Shown one piece after another: positions 22,202 to 33,368 of a stretch of DNA of 64,000 nt (position 1 is the first letter of the stretch; each line of letters opens with the position of its first letter). A program made the position numbers and the translations under genes. The DNA comes from Lotus japonicus (taxonomy: Eukaryota > Streptophyta > Magnoliopsida > Fabales > Fabaceae), in assembly GCF_012489685.1 (NCBI RefSeq), contig NC_080042.1, positions 7,766,852-7,830,851 of the forward strand, read 5' to 3'. A model generated the notes under the pieces. The model was given only the letters and a program-made list of their open reading frames with translations, was not told the origin of the DNA and did not search any database.

Positions 22202-22323
22202 CTAAAATATACAGCCACTGGCAACGGATATTTAGATTAATTTATAGAAGGAATCATTTATTGTGTGTTGCAACTTTCTAGCTCTTTTGAATGACCATAC
22301 ACCTTTTTTGCAATATATATGGC

Positions 22324-22697
22324 TAGGACTGTTCATGGTTCTCTGAGAACCGAAGCTAACCAAGAACCGAACCGAAAACCGAACCGTTTAAGAACCGAAC
22401 CTTTAAGAACCGAACCGAACTCGAACCTAAATTGAAAAACCGGTTCGGTAACCGAACCAAAATATCAACTACCGATTCAGGTTCGGTTCGGTTCGAACCA
22501 TAGTATATCGGTTCGGTTCGGTTCGAACCATCTATAAATATGCATATTTTACCGAACTGGTTAACCAAAATTTGTAACCGGTTCGGTTCGGTTCGAACCA
22601 TACTATATCGGTTCGGTTCGGTTCTCTCGAACCAAAATTTTGGTTCAGGTTCGGTTCGGTTCGGTTCAAGCAAAGAACCGAACCATGAACAGTCCTA
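22324..22697. mobile_element. hAT-type MITE (374 bp) with GGTTCG-repeat interior
   Basis: Terminal inverted repeats TAGGACTGTTCATGGTTC and GAACCATGAACAGTCCTA are perfect over 18 bases. The flanks are identical 8-bp duplications TATATGGC (22316-22323 and 22698-22705). An 8-bp duplication and TIRs starting TAGG fit the hAT superfamily. The interior is built from GGTTCGGTTCGAACC units in both orientations, so the whole element can fold into a long hairpin. It encodes no protein. Confidence 0.9.
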
Positions 22698-23000
22698 TAT
22701 ATGGCTATGTCTTAACACATGACACAATTGGAAAATGTTCTGGTGCGTTAGTCACTTAGGTAGTGTAGCTACACCACCTCTTACACAACAAGTTCTAGCC
22801 GCAATTAAATAGGGAAAAAATAAAGTTTAAGTCTAAAAAACATGTGTGGCTAGAAATTATCCTAGTAAGTTACCATTTTATCCTGTCAAAATATTAAAGT
22901 TACATTTTGTATCCCTTCCCCATATTACCATTATATCCCCTTCTCTTTTGTCTCTCTCCTAACATTACCCTTTTACCCCCCTCCTTTACCCTCTCTTCCA
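22698..23000. other. Non-coding flank upstream of ZEP copy 2
   Basis: The segment from TCTGGTGCG (22738) to TTCTAGCCGCAATT is shared with the left duplicate at 12743-12788. The next ~180 bp, pyrimidine-rich near its end, is absent from the left copy. No gene. Confidence 0.65.
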
Positions 23001-23370
23001 TCTGACTCTCAGGTTCTCCGATGGCCATGTTATGGCCTCCGATGACCATGGTGGGCTCCGGTAAAGTGCTCCGCCTGCTGCATCACCGCAGAAGAAGAAG
23101 CAGCTGAGGGTACTTGTGGCGGGTGAAGGCATCGGTGGGTTGGTTTTGCTTTGGCCGCAAAGAGAAAGGGGTTTGAGGTTTTGGTGTATGAGAAGGATTT
23201 GAGTGCTTGTGAGAGGGGAAGGACAGTACAGGGGTCCAATTCAGATACAGAGTAATGGTTTGGCTGCTCTGGAAGCTATTGATTCAGATGTTGCTGATCA
23301 AGTTATGAGGCTTGGTTGCATCACTAGTGATAGAATCAATGGGCTTGTGGGTGGAGTTTCTGGTTCTTGG
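23001..23370 (+). pseudogene. ZEP: Zeaxanthin epoxidase fragment, copy 2
   Basis: It starts with the same leader as copy 1 and continues further. It reads QLRVLVAGEGIGGLV, then after a one-base loss (four T where copy 1 has five) AAKRKGFEVLVYEKDLSA. After another frame change it reads RGEGQYRGPIQIQSN, ALEAIDSDVADQVMRLGC and RINGLVGGVSGSW, all conserved in plant zeaxanthin epoxidase N-termini (FAD-dependent, plastid). A GTAAAT follows at about 23370, which could be an old splice donor. Two frameshifts and the missing remainder make it a pseudogene. Confidence 0.9.
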
Positions 23371-23485
23371 TAAATTAAATGTTCATAATCATCTTTAAGT
23401 GTGTTTATTATCTTCTTGTTCTCTTTACTTACTGGTTTGATTTATGTGAAGTCAGAAGTGTGAACATTTATAGCACGTTGTAAAA

Positions 23486-23579
23486 CTTATCAGCTACTGC
23501 ATTGAAGATGATCAGCGACACCCTTCTTGTTTATGAGTTTATGACCCGTGGAAGTCTAGACAATCTTCTATTCAGAAGT
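23486..23579 (+). pseudogene. Protein kinase fragment (receptor-like cytoplasmic kinase type)
   Basis: The plus strand reads YCIEDDQR and, after an insertion of about four bases, LLVYEFMTRGSLDNLLFR. This matches the kinase subdomain IV-V region of PBL/APK1-like cytoplasmic kinases (YCIEDEQRLLVYEFM type). It is about 30 codons, broken, and followed by non-coding DNA where an intron would sit in that family. Confidence 0.7.
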
Positions 23580-23904
23580 GAGTTCTTCCTTGACTTATGG
23601 AATTTCATATGTAGAGTTTATGTGACAATGATTTATAGATTTCTAGTAAAAATCATTTCTTGTTGCTTGAAGAATAAACTAAAACATACAAATTGCTACC
23701 AAGTGATATGGTTTGGTTAATCTGTAACTTTATACAACAATCATTGTAGGATTCTTTCTCAGCTACCTCAATGAATTATTCATTGGAGCAATTGATGATT
23801 GCATGTTGAATTCACAATTTCACATTTGATTACTGTCGTTTTCATACAACTTACAAATTAGCTACCTTAATGTGATGTCATTTAAGGCCTTTCTCAGCTA
23901 CCTT

Positions 23905-24222
23905 AATGGGGCTAAGAAGTTGGTGTTTTTTGGTAATTCAGGCAAAGTGTTTGAGTTGGAGGATTTGCTGAGAGCCTCTGCGGAGGTTTTGGGAAAAGGG
24001 ACTTTTGGGACTTCGTATCAGGCGGTTTGGCCTGTGGTGGCTGTGAAGAGATTGAAGGATGTCACCATTTCTGAGAAGGAATTCAAGGAGAAGATTGAAC
24101 TGGTTGGAGCAATGGATCATGTCAATTTGGTCCCTCTCAGGGCTTACTATTATAGCAGGGATGAGAAGCTTCTTGTTCATGATTACTTTCCAATGGGAAG
24201 CTTATCTGCACTTTTGCACAGT
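23905..24222 (+). pseudogene. LRR receptor-like kinase fragment (RLK902/RKL1-like)
   Basis: It reads [38 protein letters not shown], then [46 protein letters not shown] and MGSLSALLH. This is the start of the kinase domain of LRR-III receptor kinases such as RLK902/RKL1: the glycine-rich loop GKGTFGT, the VAVKRL lysine, and the usual [13 protein letters not shown] hinge. About five residues are missing between YQAV and VVAVK. The remaining kinase domain and the LRR ectodomain are absent. Confidence 0.85.
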
Positions 24223-24908
24223 GAGCCTTATCTATCTGTCTTTTTAAGTTTCTGGTTTTGATTTCAGATTTTCTTTGCTAGTTTTTATCTGCACTTTTGC
24301 ACGGTGACCTTCTTGTTGGGTTTATCATAAAGTTTGTGTGATTGTGCCTAATTTCAATTCCTCTTGTGGTATGTGAACCCTAATTGTGTTTGATGATGGT
24401 TTGATGGATGCTTAGGACTAGATTACTAGTCTGAACCTGCTGCATGCTTGTATAATTATGGGGCATTAGGATAGAGAATTTGCGTGGTGTGAAACTGTGT
24501 TTTGTGGAATTCTACTCTTGTATGTGGTACATCATTTCAAACTATTGCGTCTGGTTGTAGAATATATGATGCTTGCTCAATTTTCAATCATTGATGTTAC
24601 ATGTTTCAATATGCAGAGACGAACCAAAGGATTTGCTTTTTGAATGTCAGTTACAGTTATAAGAAGTTATAAGAAGTCTGGTTGTATAATCTATGAATGA
24701 AGTTTTTTTGAGAGAAATCTATGAATGAAGTTATAAGAAGTCTGTTTCTGTCTATGCTTCAGACAGTTACAGTTCATTGAAATGCAGAAGCACAAGGATT
24801 GAGTATGTATAATTCTCTATTGTTCTCTATCACGTACCCTTACTCTCCACACTAAATTATTCTTTGAAAGGAGTGCAGAAAATTTCCTAGTTAGCTTATA
24901 GTTGCTTC
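24223..24908. other. Non-coding DNA between kinase fragments
   Basis: AT-rich. A 20-bp phrase, ATCTGCACTTTTGCACRGTGA, from the end of the RLK902-like fragment recurs near 24287. A TATAAGAAGT phrase recurs at 24656-24745. No coding signal. Confidence 0.6.
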
Positions 24909-24998
24909 AGTAGAGACCCCAAATGTCGTCCTAACATGGATGAAGTTGTGAAGTCTCTGACCCCGTTGCTGATCTTAAAGACCTCGCAATCTTGTCGT
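24909..24998 (+). pseudogene. Kinase C-terminal fragment (cytoplasmic kinase type)
   Basis: The plus strand reads SRDPKCRPNMDEVVKSLTPL followed, after a frame change, by KDLAILSYHS-like sequence. This matches the subdomain XI end of the same receptor-like cytoplasmic kinase class as the fragment at 23486 (DPK.RP.M.EVV..L). The catalytic middle of the kinase is missing. Confidence 0.65.
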
Positions 24999-24999
24999 A

Positions 25000-25547
25000 T
25001 CACTCTCGTTTATCACAGCAAGGGAGAATAAAGAAGAAATCAGATGGAACTCTACATTTAACTTACACTCACTCCAAGAGCATGAGGGCTTCAATTTAAT
25101 TCTATTTCTATTGAGACAAATAATAGTTATAGTATGTAAAAAAGATTTGTTTGCTTCTAGTATGCTGTATTCAATGTATAAACTACTTGACATCTGAAAA
25201 ATTATGATAAGGAGAACCCATGAATACTTTGGTCTCAACAAAATTGAGCATCCAACTCCATTGTAGCTAGTCAAAAGTCACATACACTTGATATTGCTAC
25301 AGGTTCTGTTTTTTTTTTTTTGGGGGTCAAAACAGGTTCTGTTTATGTAGGCTTTTTATTTTTGATCAATAGTTTATGTAGCCTTCATGAATTTTATTTT
25401 CTATTTCTAATGGGCCCAAGATTGCCTTCATGTATAGTGGACGGAAAACTCCTTTTATTTGAACTTGGTTTAAGCCGCGGAAACACAACATATTGGGCTT
25501 TGTTTATTAATTAGGCTGTGATACTTCTAGTTATTGAAGCATTTAAA
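25000..25547. other. AT-rich DNA, no gene seen
   Basis: Contains a T-tract at 25310-25320 and only short chance ORFs. Confidence 0.6.
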
Positions 25548-26150
25548 TAATTGATATGATTTAGGCTATCCATATAGTAAATATTGGATATTTAAGATGA
25601 TTCTTTAACCAAAAAAAAAAGATGATTCTTTAACCTAGGTAAGTGATTCTTAGGACGACTAAGGTTATTCTTAATGACACTAATTAAAGATAAGATGATT
25701 GGAGTTGTTCTTAAGGTGTTTAATTGATCCTTATAATGATTAAAGTTATTCACAGCACAAGTAATTGATTCTTTAGATAATTTAACTTATCCATATTTAA
25801 GATAATTGATATTTAAGATGATCATCAACCTAGGTAAGTGATTTTGAGGACGACTTAGGTGATTTTGAATGCCTGTAATTAATTTAAAGATGATTAAAAT
25901 TGTTTTTAAGGTGTTTAATTGATCACGAAGATGATTAAAGTGTTCTTAACCTAGTTACTTGTCACATGATATGATTTAGGCTATCCATATTGTAAATATT
26001 TGATATTTAAGATGATTCTTTAACCTAGGTAAGTGATTCTTAGGACGACTAAGGTTATTCTTAATGACACTAATTAAAGATAAGATGATTGGAGTTGTTT
26101 TTAAGGTGTTTAATTGATCCCTATAATGATTAAAGTGATTCAAAGCTAAG
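25548..26150. repeat. Three degenerate direct repeats of about 190-210 bp
   Basis: Copies at about 25548-25755, 25785-25950 and 25967-26150 share GATATTTAAGATGATTCTTTAACC, CTAGGTAAGTGATTCT and AAGGTGTTTAATTGATCC. Copies one and three are nearly identical; the middle one is diverged. Non-coding. Confidence 0.85.
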
Positions 26151-26224
26151 ATTTTGTTATAGGGAAATTGTTGATGACGGTACTATCAGGGATCTAGTAG
26201 CGACAGGGAAGCAAGGTGTGGGCA

Positions 26225-26412
26225 AGTCAAATGTTTTTTTCCAAGTTAAAATATATTTTCTCCCTTCTGCTGAAGCCTACCCATGCATAGCTTAGGACAT
26301 GACAGGCGGTGGGGGGAAACCCAAATGTTTTTTTTTTAAAGCTTTTTCCAAGTTACTCCATGTTTTCTCTCCCTTTTGCTGCAAGCCTACCCATGCATAG
26401 CTTAGGAGATGA
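26225..26412. repeat. Two direct repeats of about 85 bp
   Basis: The block from AAATGTTTTTTT through CCAAGTTA, TTTTCTCYC and CCTACCCATGCATAGCTTAGG occurs at about 26229-26298 and again at about 26320-26407. Non-coding. Confidence 0.8.
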
Positions 26413-26699
26413 TAGTCTAAAGTCTTGGGAAACTGGTCAAAATTTTTGGGGCTCCTAACTAGTAGTTACGGTTGAACTAATAATTATGATAATTAGCATT
26501 AGGTTCCGTTGGGAGATTATGGTGTTGTTTGGTTCACAAGTAGTCAATGTAGCCTTCTGAATGTGTCCTGCCACCCCTGCCATGTACTACCATCAGAAAA
26601 AGTATCATCATGAAGATTTAGGTGATTTTTAGGTAAAATTCATCCTGAAGTAAAATCATATCCTGCCACCCCAACCTAGGTAAGTGATTCTTTTTTATA
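26413..26699. other. Non-coding DNA before the satellite array
   Basis: No ORF or family similarity was recognised. A CCTAGGTAAGTGATTC phrase near 26677 echoes the 25548-26150 repeats. Confidence 0.5.
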
Positions 26700-29600
26700 G
26701 AGAAATTTAAAATTTTGCTTTTGCTCTAAAAAAAAGAATGATAATAGACTAACTTCCGTGTTTGTTCAATGTAGACTAACTTCCAGCGCTGGAACACTGT
26801 GTATTTCATACAACTTACAGTATATTTTAACTTCCAGAGTTGGAACTCAGTGTATTTCCATGCTACATTTTAGTTAACATCTTCAAAACTTCATTTAATT
26901 AATTTCACGTTTTGGTTCAATTACACTTGTGGAGAAACCCGAGTTCGGTTACCTCGGACACCTCTCGAGGGTCAAGTTCCCGGAGGTACGAAACAACCCA
27001 ATCTCTTTGAGCATGGGGAAACCAAAGTTTGGGTACCTCCGACACCGCCCAAGGGTCAACTTCTCGGAGGTACCAAATGACCAAACTCCAGAACCTCGGC
27101 AACTCCCCGAGGGTCCCATACCCAGCGTCATAACGGGGGTCTGTTCCTCGGTAATTTATAAACGTGGAGACCCGATTTTGGGTTCCTCGGCAACTACCCG
27201 AGGGTCCAATACCCGGAGTGAAACCGGGGTGATATTCCTCGGTATTTTATAAACATGGAGAAATGGTTTCAATAGAAGGAAATGGGGGCCACCTAGAAAA
27301 AATTAGAAATGAGAAGTGTATGGGGTGGGAAGGAAGTTTGGAGGAAAAAAGAAAATGAATTTTCTTATATGGGCAGCCCATATCATTATTTATTTTGTTT
27401 GAGGCCGCGCAAACCCAAACCACAAATCCATTTCTATGGTACCACCGGCCGTAATTTGATATTGTTTCCTCAATCCCTAAACCCTAATTTTGTTCTCTGG
27501 TACCGCCGGTACGCGCGTACTGGCGCGCACTGTAATTTGAAAATTGATTTCCCCAATCTCTGAACCCTAGTTTTGACTTGGTCCCTTTACATTCTATGCT
27601 ATCTCGGATAAACACTAATTTTCCCTCGTAAGATTTTTAGAAAATAAATATTTAATTAATTTCAAATAGATGTACATAAATTCGTAAAAGTAAAATATTT
27701 GTGTTTAGTTAATAAATTTTCTGCACGCACCGCTCTTTTCCCACTTGGACGCCTTATATTTTATCCCCTTTATCCCTCTTGAAACCCCAAATTCCAAAGA
27801 ATTGTTTTTAGAGCCGGGGATGTCTGCGTTTTTCTTCCTCCGTCTTTAAATTCCTTGACGCATTTAACGCCGGGGTTTGTTTTTATCATTGATTCCCCCA
27901 AATTACAATGAACCACCGTTCCCCCGTGGAAAACAAGATTGTTGATTTCATCTTTTCCTTTATTTTTACTTTGGTCACCCGGCACTTAGGCACTGAGAAA
28001 CACATTTATTTATTTTTGAGAAATTTAAAATTTTGCTTTTGCTCTAAAAAAAGAATGATAATAGACTAAGTTCCGTGTTTGTTCAATGTAGACTAACTTC
28101 CAGCGCTGGAACACTGTGTATTCCATACGAATATATTTTAACTTCCGGTGTTGGAACTTAGTGTATTTCCATGCTAGATTTTAGTTAACATTTTCAAAAC
28201 TTCATTTAATTAATTTCACGTTTTGGTTCAATTACACTTGTGGAGAAACCCCGGACACCTCCCAAGAGTCGAGTTTCTGGAGGTACAAAACAACCAAATC
28301 TTCTTGAGCATGGGGAAACCCGAGTTTGGGTACCTCCAACACCGCCCGAGGGTCGACTTCTCGGAGGTACCAAATGACCCAACTCCAGAACCTCGACAAC
28401 TCCTCGAGGGACCCATACCCGGCGTCATAACGGGGGTCTGTTCCTCGGTAATTTATAAACGTGGAGACCCGAGTTTGGGTTCCTCGGCAACTACCCGAGG
28501 GTCCAATACCCGAAGTGAAACCGAGTTGATATTCCTCGGTATTTTATAAACGTGAAGAAATGGTTTCAATAGAAGGAAATGGGGGCCACCTAGAAAAAAT
28601 AAAAAATGAGAAGTGTATGGGGTGGGAAGGAAGTTTGGAGGAAAAAAGAAAATAAATTTTCTTATATGGGCAGCCCATATCATTATTTATTTTGTTTAAG
28701 GCCGCACAAGCCCAAACCATGAGTCCATTCCTATGGTACCACCGGTTCGCTTGTATCGGCGTGCACCGTAATTTGAAATTGTTTCCCCAATCCCTAAACC
28801 CTAATTTTTTTTCTCTGGTACTGCCGGCCGGTACACGCGTACCGGCGAGCACTGTTATGTGAAAATTGATTTCCCTAATCTCGGAACCCTAATTTTGACT
28901 TAGTCCGTTTACATTCTATGGTATCTCGGATAAACCCTAATTTTCCCTCGTAAGATTTTTTGAAAATAAATATTTGATTAATTTCAAATAGATGTTAATA
29001 AATTCGTAAAAGTAAAATATTGTGTTAAGTCGGCGCGCACCGCTCTTTTCTCACTTGGACGACCCTATATTTTATACCTTTATCCCTCTTGAAACCCCAA
29101 ATTCCAAAGAATTGTTTTTAGTGCCGGGGAGGTGTGCGTTTTTCTTCCTCCGTCTTTAAATTCTTAGACGGATTTTACGCCGGGGTTTGTTTATATCATT
29201 GATATCCCCAAATTACAATGGACCACCGTTCCTCCCGTGGAAAACAAGATTGTTGATTTCATCTTTTCTTTGATTTTTACTTTGGTCACCCGACGCTTAG
29301 GCCCTGAGAAAACATTTATTTTTTTTTTGAGAAATTTAAAATTTTGCTTTTGCTCTAAAAAAAGAATGATAATAGACTAACTTCCGTGTTTGTTCAATGT
29401 AGACGAACTTCCAGCGCTGGAACACTGTGTATTCCATACTTATATTTTAACTTCCAGAGAACTCAGTGTAATTCCAAGCTAGATTTTAGTTAACCTGTTC
29501 AAAACTTTGTTTAATTAATTTCACGTTTTGGTTCAATTTCACTTGTGGAGAAACCCCGGACACCTCCCAAGGGTCGAGTTCCCGGAGGTACAAAACAACC

Positions 29601-32600
29601 AAATCTTTTTGAGCACGGGGAAACCCGAGTTTGGGTACCTCCGACACCGCCCGGGGGTCGACTTCTCGGTGGTACCAAATGACCCAACTCCAGAACCTCG
29701 GCAACTCCTCGAGGGTCCCATACCCGGCGTCATAACGGGGGTCTGTTCCTCGGTAATTTATAAACGTGGAGACCCGAGTTTGGGTTCCTCGGCAACTACC
29801 CGAGGGTCCAATACCCGAAGTGAAACCGAGTTGATATTCCTCGGTATTTTATAAACGTGAAGAAATGGTTTCAATAGAAGGAAATGGGGGCCACCTAGAA
29901 AAAATAAAAAATGAGAAGTGTATGGGGTGGGAAGGAAGTTTGGAGGAAAAAAGAAAATAAATTTTCTTATATGGGCAGCCCATATCATTATTTATTTTGT
30001 TTAAGGCCGCACAAGCCCAAACCATGAGTCCATTCCTATGGTACCACCGGTTCGCTTGTATCGGCGTGCACCGTAATTTGAAATTGTTTCCCCAATCCCT
30101 AAACCCTAATTTTTTTTCTCTGGTACTGCCGGCCGGTACACGCGTACCGGCGAGCACTGTTATGTGAAAATTGATTTCCCTAATCTCGGAACCCTAATTT
30201 TGACTTAGTCCGTTTACATTCTATGGTATCTCGGATAAACCCTAATTTTCCCTCGTAAGATTTTTTGAAAATAAATATTTGATTAATTTCAAATAGATGT
30301 TAATAAATTCGTAAAAGTAAAATATTGTGTTAAGTCGGCGCGCACCGCTCTTTTCTCACTTGGACGACCCTATATTTTATACCTTTATCCCTCTTGAAAC
30401 CCCAAATTCCAAAGAATTGTTTTTAGTGCCGGGGAGGTGTGCGTTTTTCTTCCTCCGTCTTTAAATTCTTAGACGGATTTTACGCCGGGGTTTGTTTATA
30501 TCATTGATATCCCCAAATTACAATGGACCACCGTTCCTCCCGTGGAAAACAAGATTGTTGATTTCATCTTTTCTTTGATTTTTACTTTGGTCACCCGACG
30601 CTTAGGCCCTGAGAAAACATTTATTTTTTTTTTGAGAAATTTAAAATTTTGCTTTTGCTCTAAAAAAAGAATGATAATAGACTAACTTCCGTGTTTGTTC
30701 AATGTAGACGAACTTCCAGCGCTGGAACACTGTGTATTCCATACTTATATTTTAACTTCCAGAGAACTCAGTGTAATTCCATGCTAGATTTTAGTTAACC
30801 TGTTCAAAACTTTGTTTAATTAATTTCACGTTTTGGTTCAATTTCACTTGTGGAGAAACCCCGGACACCTCCCAAGGGTCGAGTTCCCGGAGGTACAAAA
30901 CAACCAAATCTTTTTGAGCACGGGGAAACCCGAGTTTGGGTACCTCCGACACCGCCCGGGGGTCGACTTCTCGGTGGTACCAAATGACCCAACTCCAGAA
31001 CCTCGGCAACTCCTCGAGGGTCCCATACCCGGCGTCATAACGGGGGTCTGTTCCTCGGTAATTTATAAACGTGGAGACCCGAGTTTGGGTTCCTCGGCAA
31101 CTACCCGAGGGTCCAATACCCGGAGTGAAACCGAGGTGATATTCCTCGGTATTTTATAAACGTGGAGAAATGGTTTCAATAGAAGGAAATGGGGGCCACC
31201 TAGAAAAAATAAGAAATGAGAAGTGTATGGGGTGGGAAGGAAGTTTTGAGGAAAAAAGAAAATAAATTTTCTTATATGGGCAGCCCATATCATTATTTAT
31301 TTTGTTTAAGGCCACACAAGCCCAAACCATGAGTCCATTCCTATGGTACCACCGGTTCGCTTGTATCGGCGTGCACCGTAATTTGAAATTGTTTCCCCAA
31401 TCCCTAAACCCTAATTTTGTTCTCTGGTACCGTCGGTACACGCGTACCGGCGAGCACTGTTATGTGAAAATTGATTTTCCCAATCTCGGAACCCTAATTT
31501 TGACTTGGTCCGTTTACATTCTATGGTATCTCGGATAAACCCTAATTTTCCCTCGTAAGATTTTTTGAAAATAAATATTTGATTAATTTCAAATAGATGT
31601 TAATAAATTCGTAAAAGTAAAATATTGTGTTAAGTTGGCGCGCACCGCTCTTTTCTCACTTGGACGACCCTATATTTTATACCTTTATCCCTCTTGAAAC
31701 CCCAAATTCCAAAGAATTGTTTTTAGCGCCGGGGAGGTGTGCGTTTTTCTTCCTCCGTCTTTAAATTCCTAGACGGATTTAACGCCGAGGTTTGTTTATA
31801 TCATTGTTATCCCCAAATTACAATGGACCACCGTTCCCCCGTGGAAAACAAGGTTGTTGATTTCATCTTTTCCTTGATTTTTACTTTGGTCACCCGACGC
31901 TTAGGCCCAGAGAAAACATTTATTTTTTTTTGAGAAATTTAAAATTTTGCTTTTGCTCTAAAAAAAGAATGATAATAGACTAACTTCCGTGTTTGTTCAA
32001 TGTAGACGAACTTCCAGCGCTGGAACACTGTGTATTCCATACTTATATTTTAACTTCCAGAGAACTCAGTGTATTTCCATGCTAGATTTTAGTTAACATG
32101 TTCAAAACTTTGTTTAATTAATTTCACGTTTTGGTTAAATTTCACTTGTGGAGAAACCCCGGACACCTCCCAAGGGTCGAGTTCCCGGAGGTACAAAACA
32201 ACCAAATCTTTTTGAGCACGGGGAAACCCGAGTTTGGGTACCTCCGACACCGCCCGAGGGCCGACTTCTCGGTGGTACCAAATGACCCAACTCCAGAACC
32301 TCGGCAACTCCTCGAGGGTCCCATACCCGGCGTCATAACGGGGGTCTGTTCCTCGGTAATTTATAAACGTGGAGACCCGAGTTTGGGTTCCTCGGCAACT
32401 ACCCGAGGGTCCAATACCCGGAGTGAAACCGAGGTGATATTCCTCGGTATTTTATAAACGTGGAGAAATGGATTCAATAGAAGGAAATGGGGGCCACCTA
32501 GAAAAAATAAGAAATGAGAAGTGTAAGGGGTGGGAAGGAAGTTTTGAGGAAAAAAGAAAATAAATTTTCTTATATGGGCAGCCCATATCATTATTTATTT

Positions 32601-33157
32601 TGTTTAAGGCCGCACAAGCCCAAACCATGAGTCCATTCCTATGGTACCACCGGTTCGCTTGTATCGGCGTGCACCGTAATTTGAAATTGTTTCCCCAATC
32701 CCTAAACCCTAATTTTGTTCTCTGGTACCGCCGGTACACGCGTACCGGCGAGCACTGTTATGTGAAAATTGATTTCCCCAATCTCGGAACCCTAATTTTC
32801 ACTTGGTCCGTTTACATTCTATGGTATCTCGGATAAACCCTAATTTTCCCTTGTAAGATTTTTTGAAAATAAATATTTGATTAATTTCAAATAGATGTTA
32901 ATAAATTCGAAAAAGTAAAATATTGTGTTAAGTCGGCGCGCACCGCTTTTTTCTCACTTGGACGACCCTATATTTTATACCTTTATCCCTCTTGAAACCC
33001 CAAATTCCAAAGAATTGTTTTTAGCGCCGGGGAGGTGTGCGTTTTTCTTCCTCCGTCTTTAAATTCCTAAACGGATTTAACGCCGGGGTTTGTTTTTATC
33101 ATTGATATCCCCAAATTACAATGGACCACCGTTCCCCCGTGGAAAACAAGATTGTTG
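26700..33157 (+). repeat. Satellite-like array: five tandem units of about 1.3 kb
   Basis: The marker GAGAAATTTAAAATTTTGC occurs at 26700, 28018, 29329, 30634 and 31932, giving unit lengths of 1318, 1311, 1305 and 1298 bp. The fifth is cut at 33157. Each unit contains four ~80-bp sub-repeats built on palindrome-like GGTACCTCCG...CGGAGGTACC and CCCGAGGGT motifs (for example 26940-27265), a ...GGTATTTTATAAACGTGGAG phrase, two CCCTAA-type telo-box-like motifs, and a CpG-rich GGTACACGCGTACCGG stretch. A 107- or 108-codon ORF recurs but shows no coding signature. Confidence 0.95.
28440..31050 (+). repeat. Recently duplicated 1,305-bp block inside the satellite array
   Basis: Units two and three share private variants: GAAACCGAGTTGATATTCC near 28517 and 29822, and the same ACTGCCGGCCGGTACACG near 28825 and 30130. 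The front halves of units three and four are also almost identical (one clear difference, CCAAGCTAG versus CCATGCTAG). This fits a recent exact tandem duplication of one 1,305-bp unit. Confidence 0.8.
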
Positions 33158-33368
33158 AGGCCACACTGAAAATATGTTACAAAAATCGGTCGAAAATCCA
33201 AAAATATGGTACGGACAAGGTGTGATTATCGGCCGATTTTTAGGGTTTTGTGCCGAAGTTTGAGAGTCGGGCCGATTTTTAGAATTTTTTGCCGATTTTT
33301 GAAAAGTCGACACAAAACCCTAAAAATCGGCCGAAAACGTGAAAGTCGGCCCCAAACGTGAAACAAAA
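33158..33368. other. Junction between two satellite arrays, with a perfect hairpin
   Basis: TCGGCCGATTTTTAGGGTTTTGTG (33229-33252) is perfectly complementary to 33311-33334. This makes a 24-bp stem with a 58-base loop, and the loop holds a third, partial CCGATTTTTAGA copy. No coding sequence. It belongs to neither the upstream 1.3-kb unit nor the downstream unit. Confidence 0.85.

Noticed and set aside
24975..25274. 99-codon minus-strand ORF
   Set aside because: Overlaps the kinase C-terminal fragment on the other strand and has no recognisable features.
22738..25280. A defined Helitron carrying the ZEP and kinase fragments
   Set aside because: A TC start and a CTAGT near 25268 can be picked out, but no convincing terminal hairpin or paired insertion site was seen. 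Kept only as a hypothesis.
26929..32457. A 107-108-codon ORF repeated in all five satellite units (26929, 28223, 29528, 30833 and 32131)
   Set aside because: Units are so alike that an ORF in one is expected in all. It translates the ~80-bp sub-repeats, has no domain, and an equally long set of ORFs exists on the other strand.
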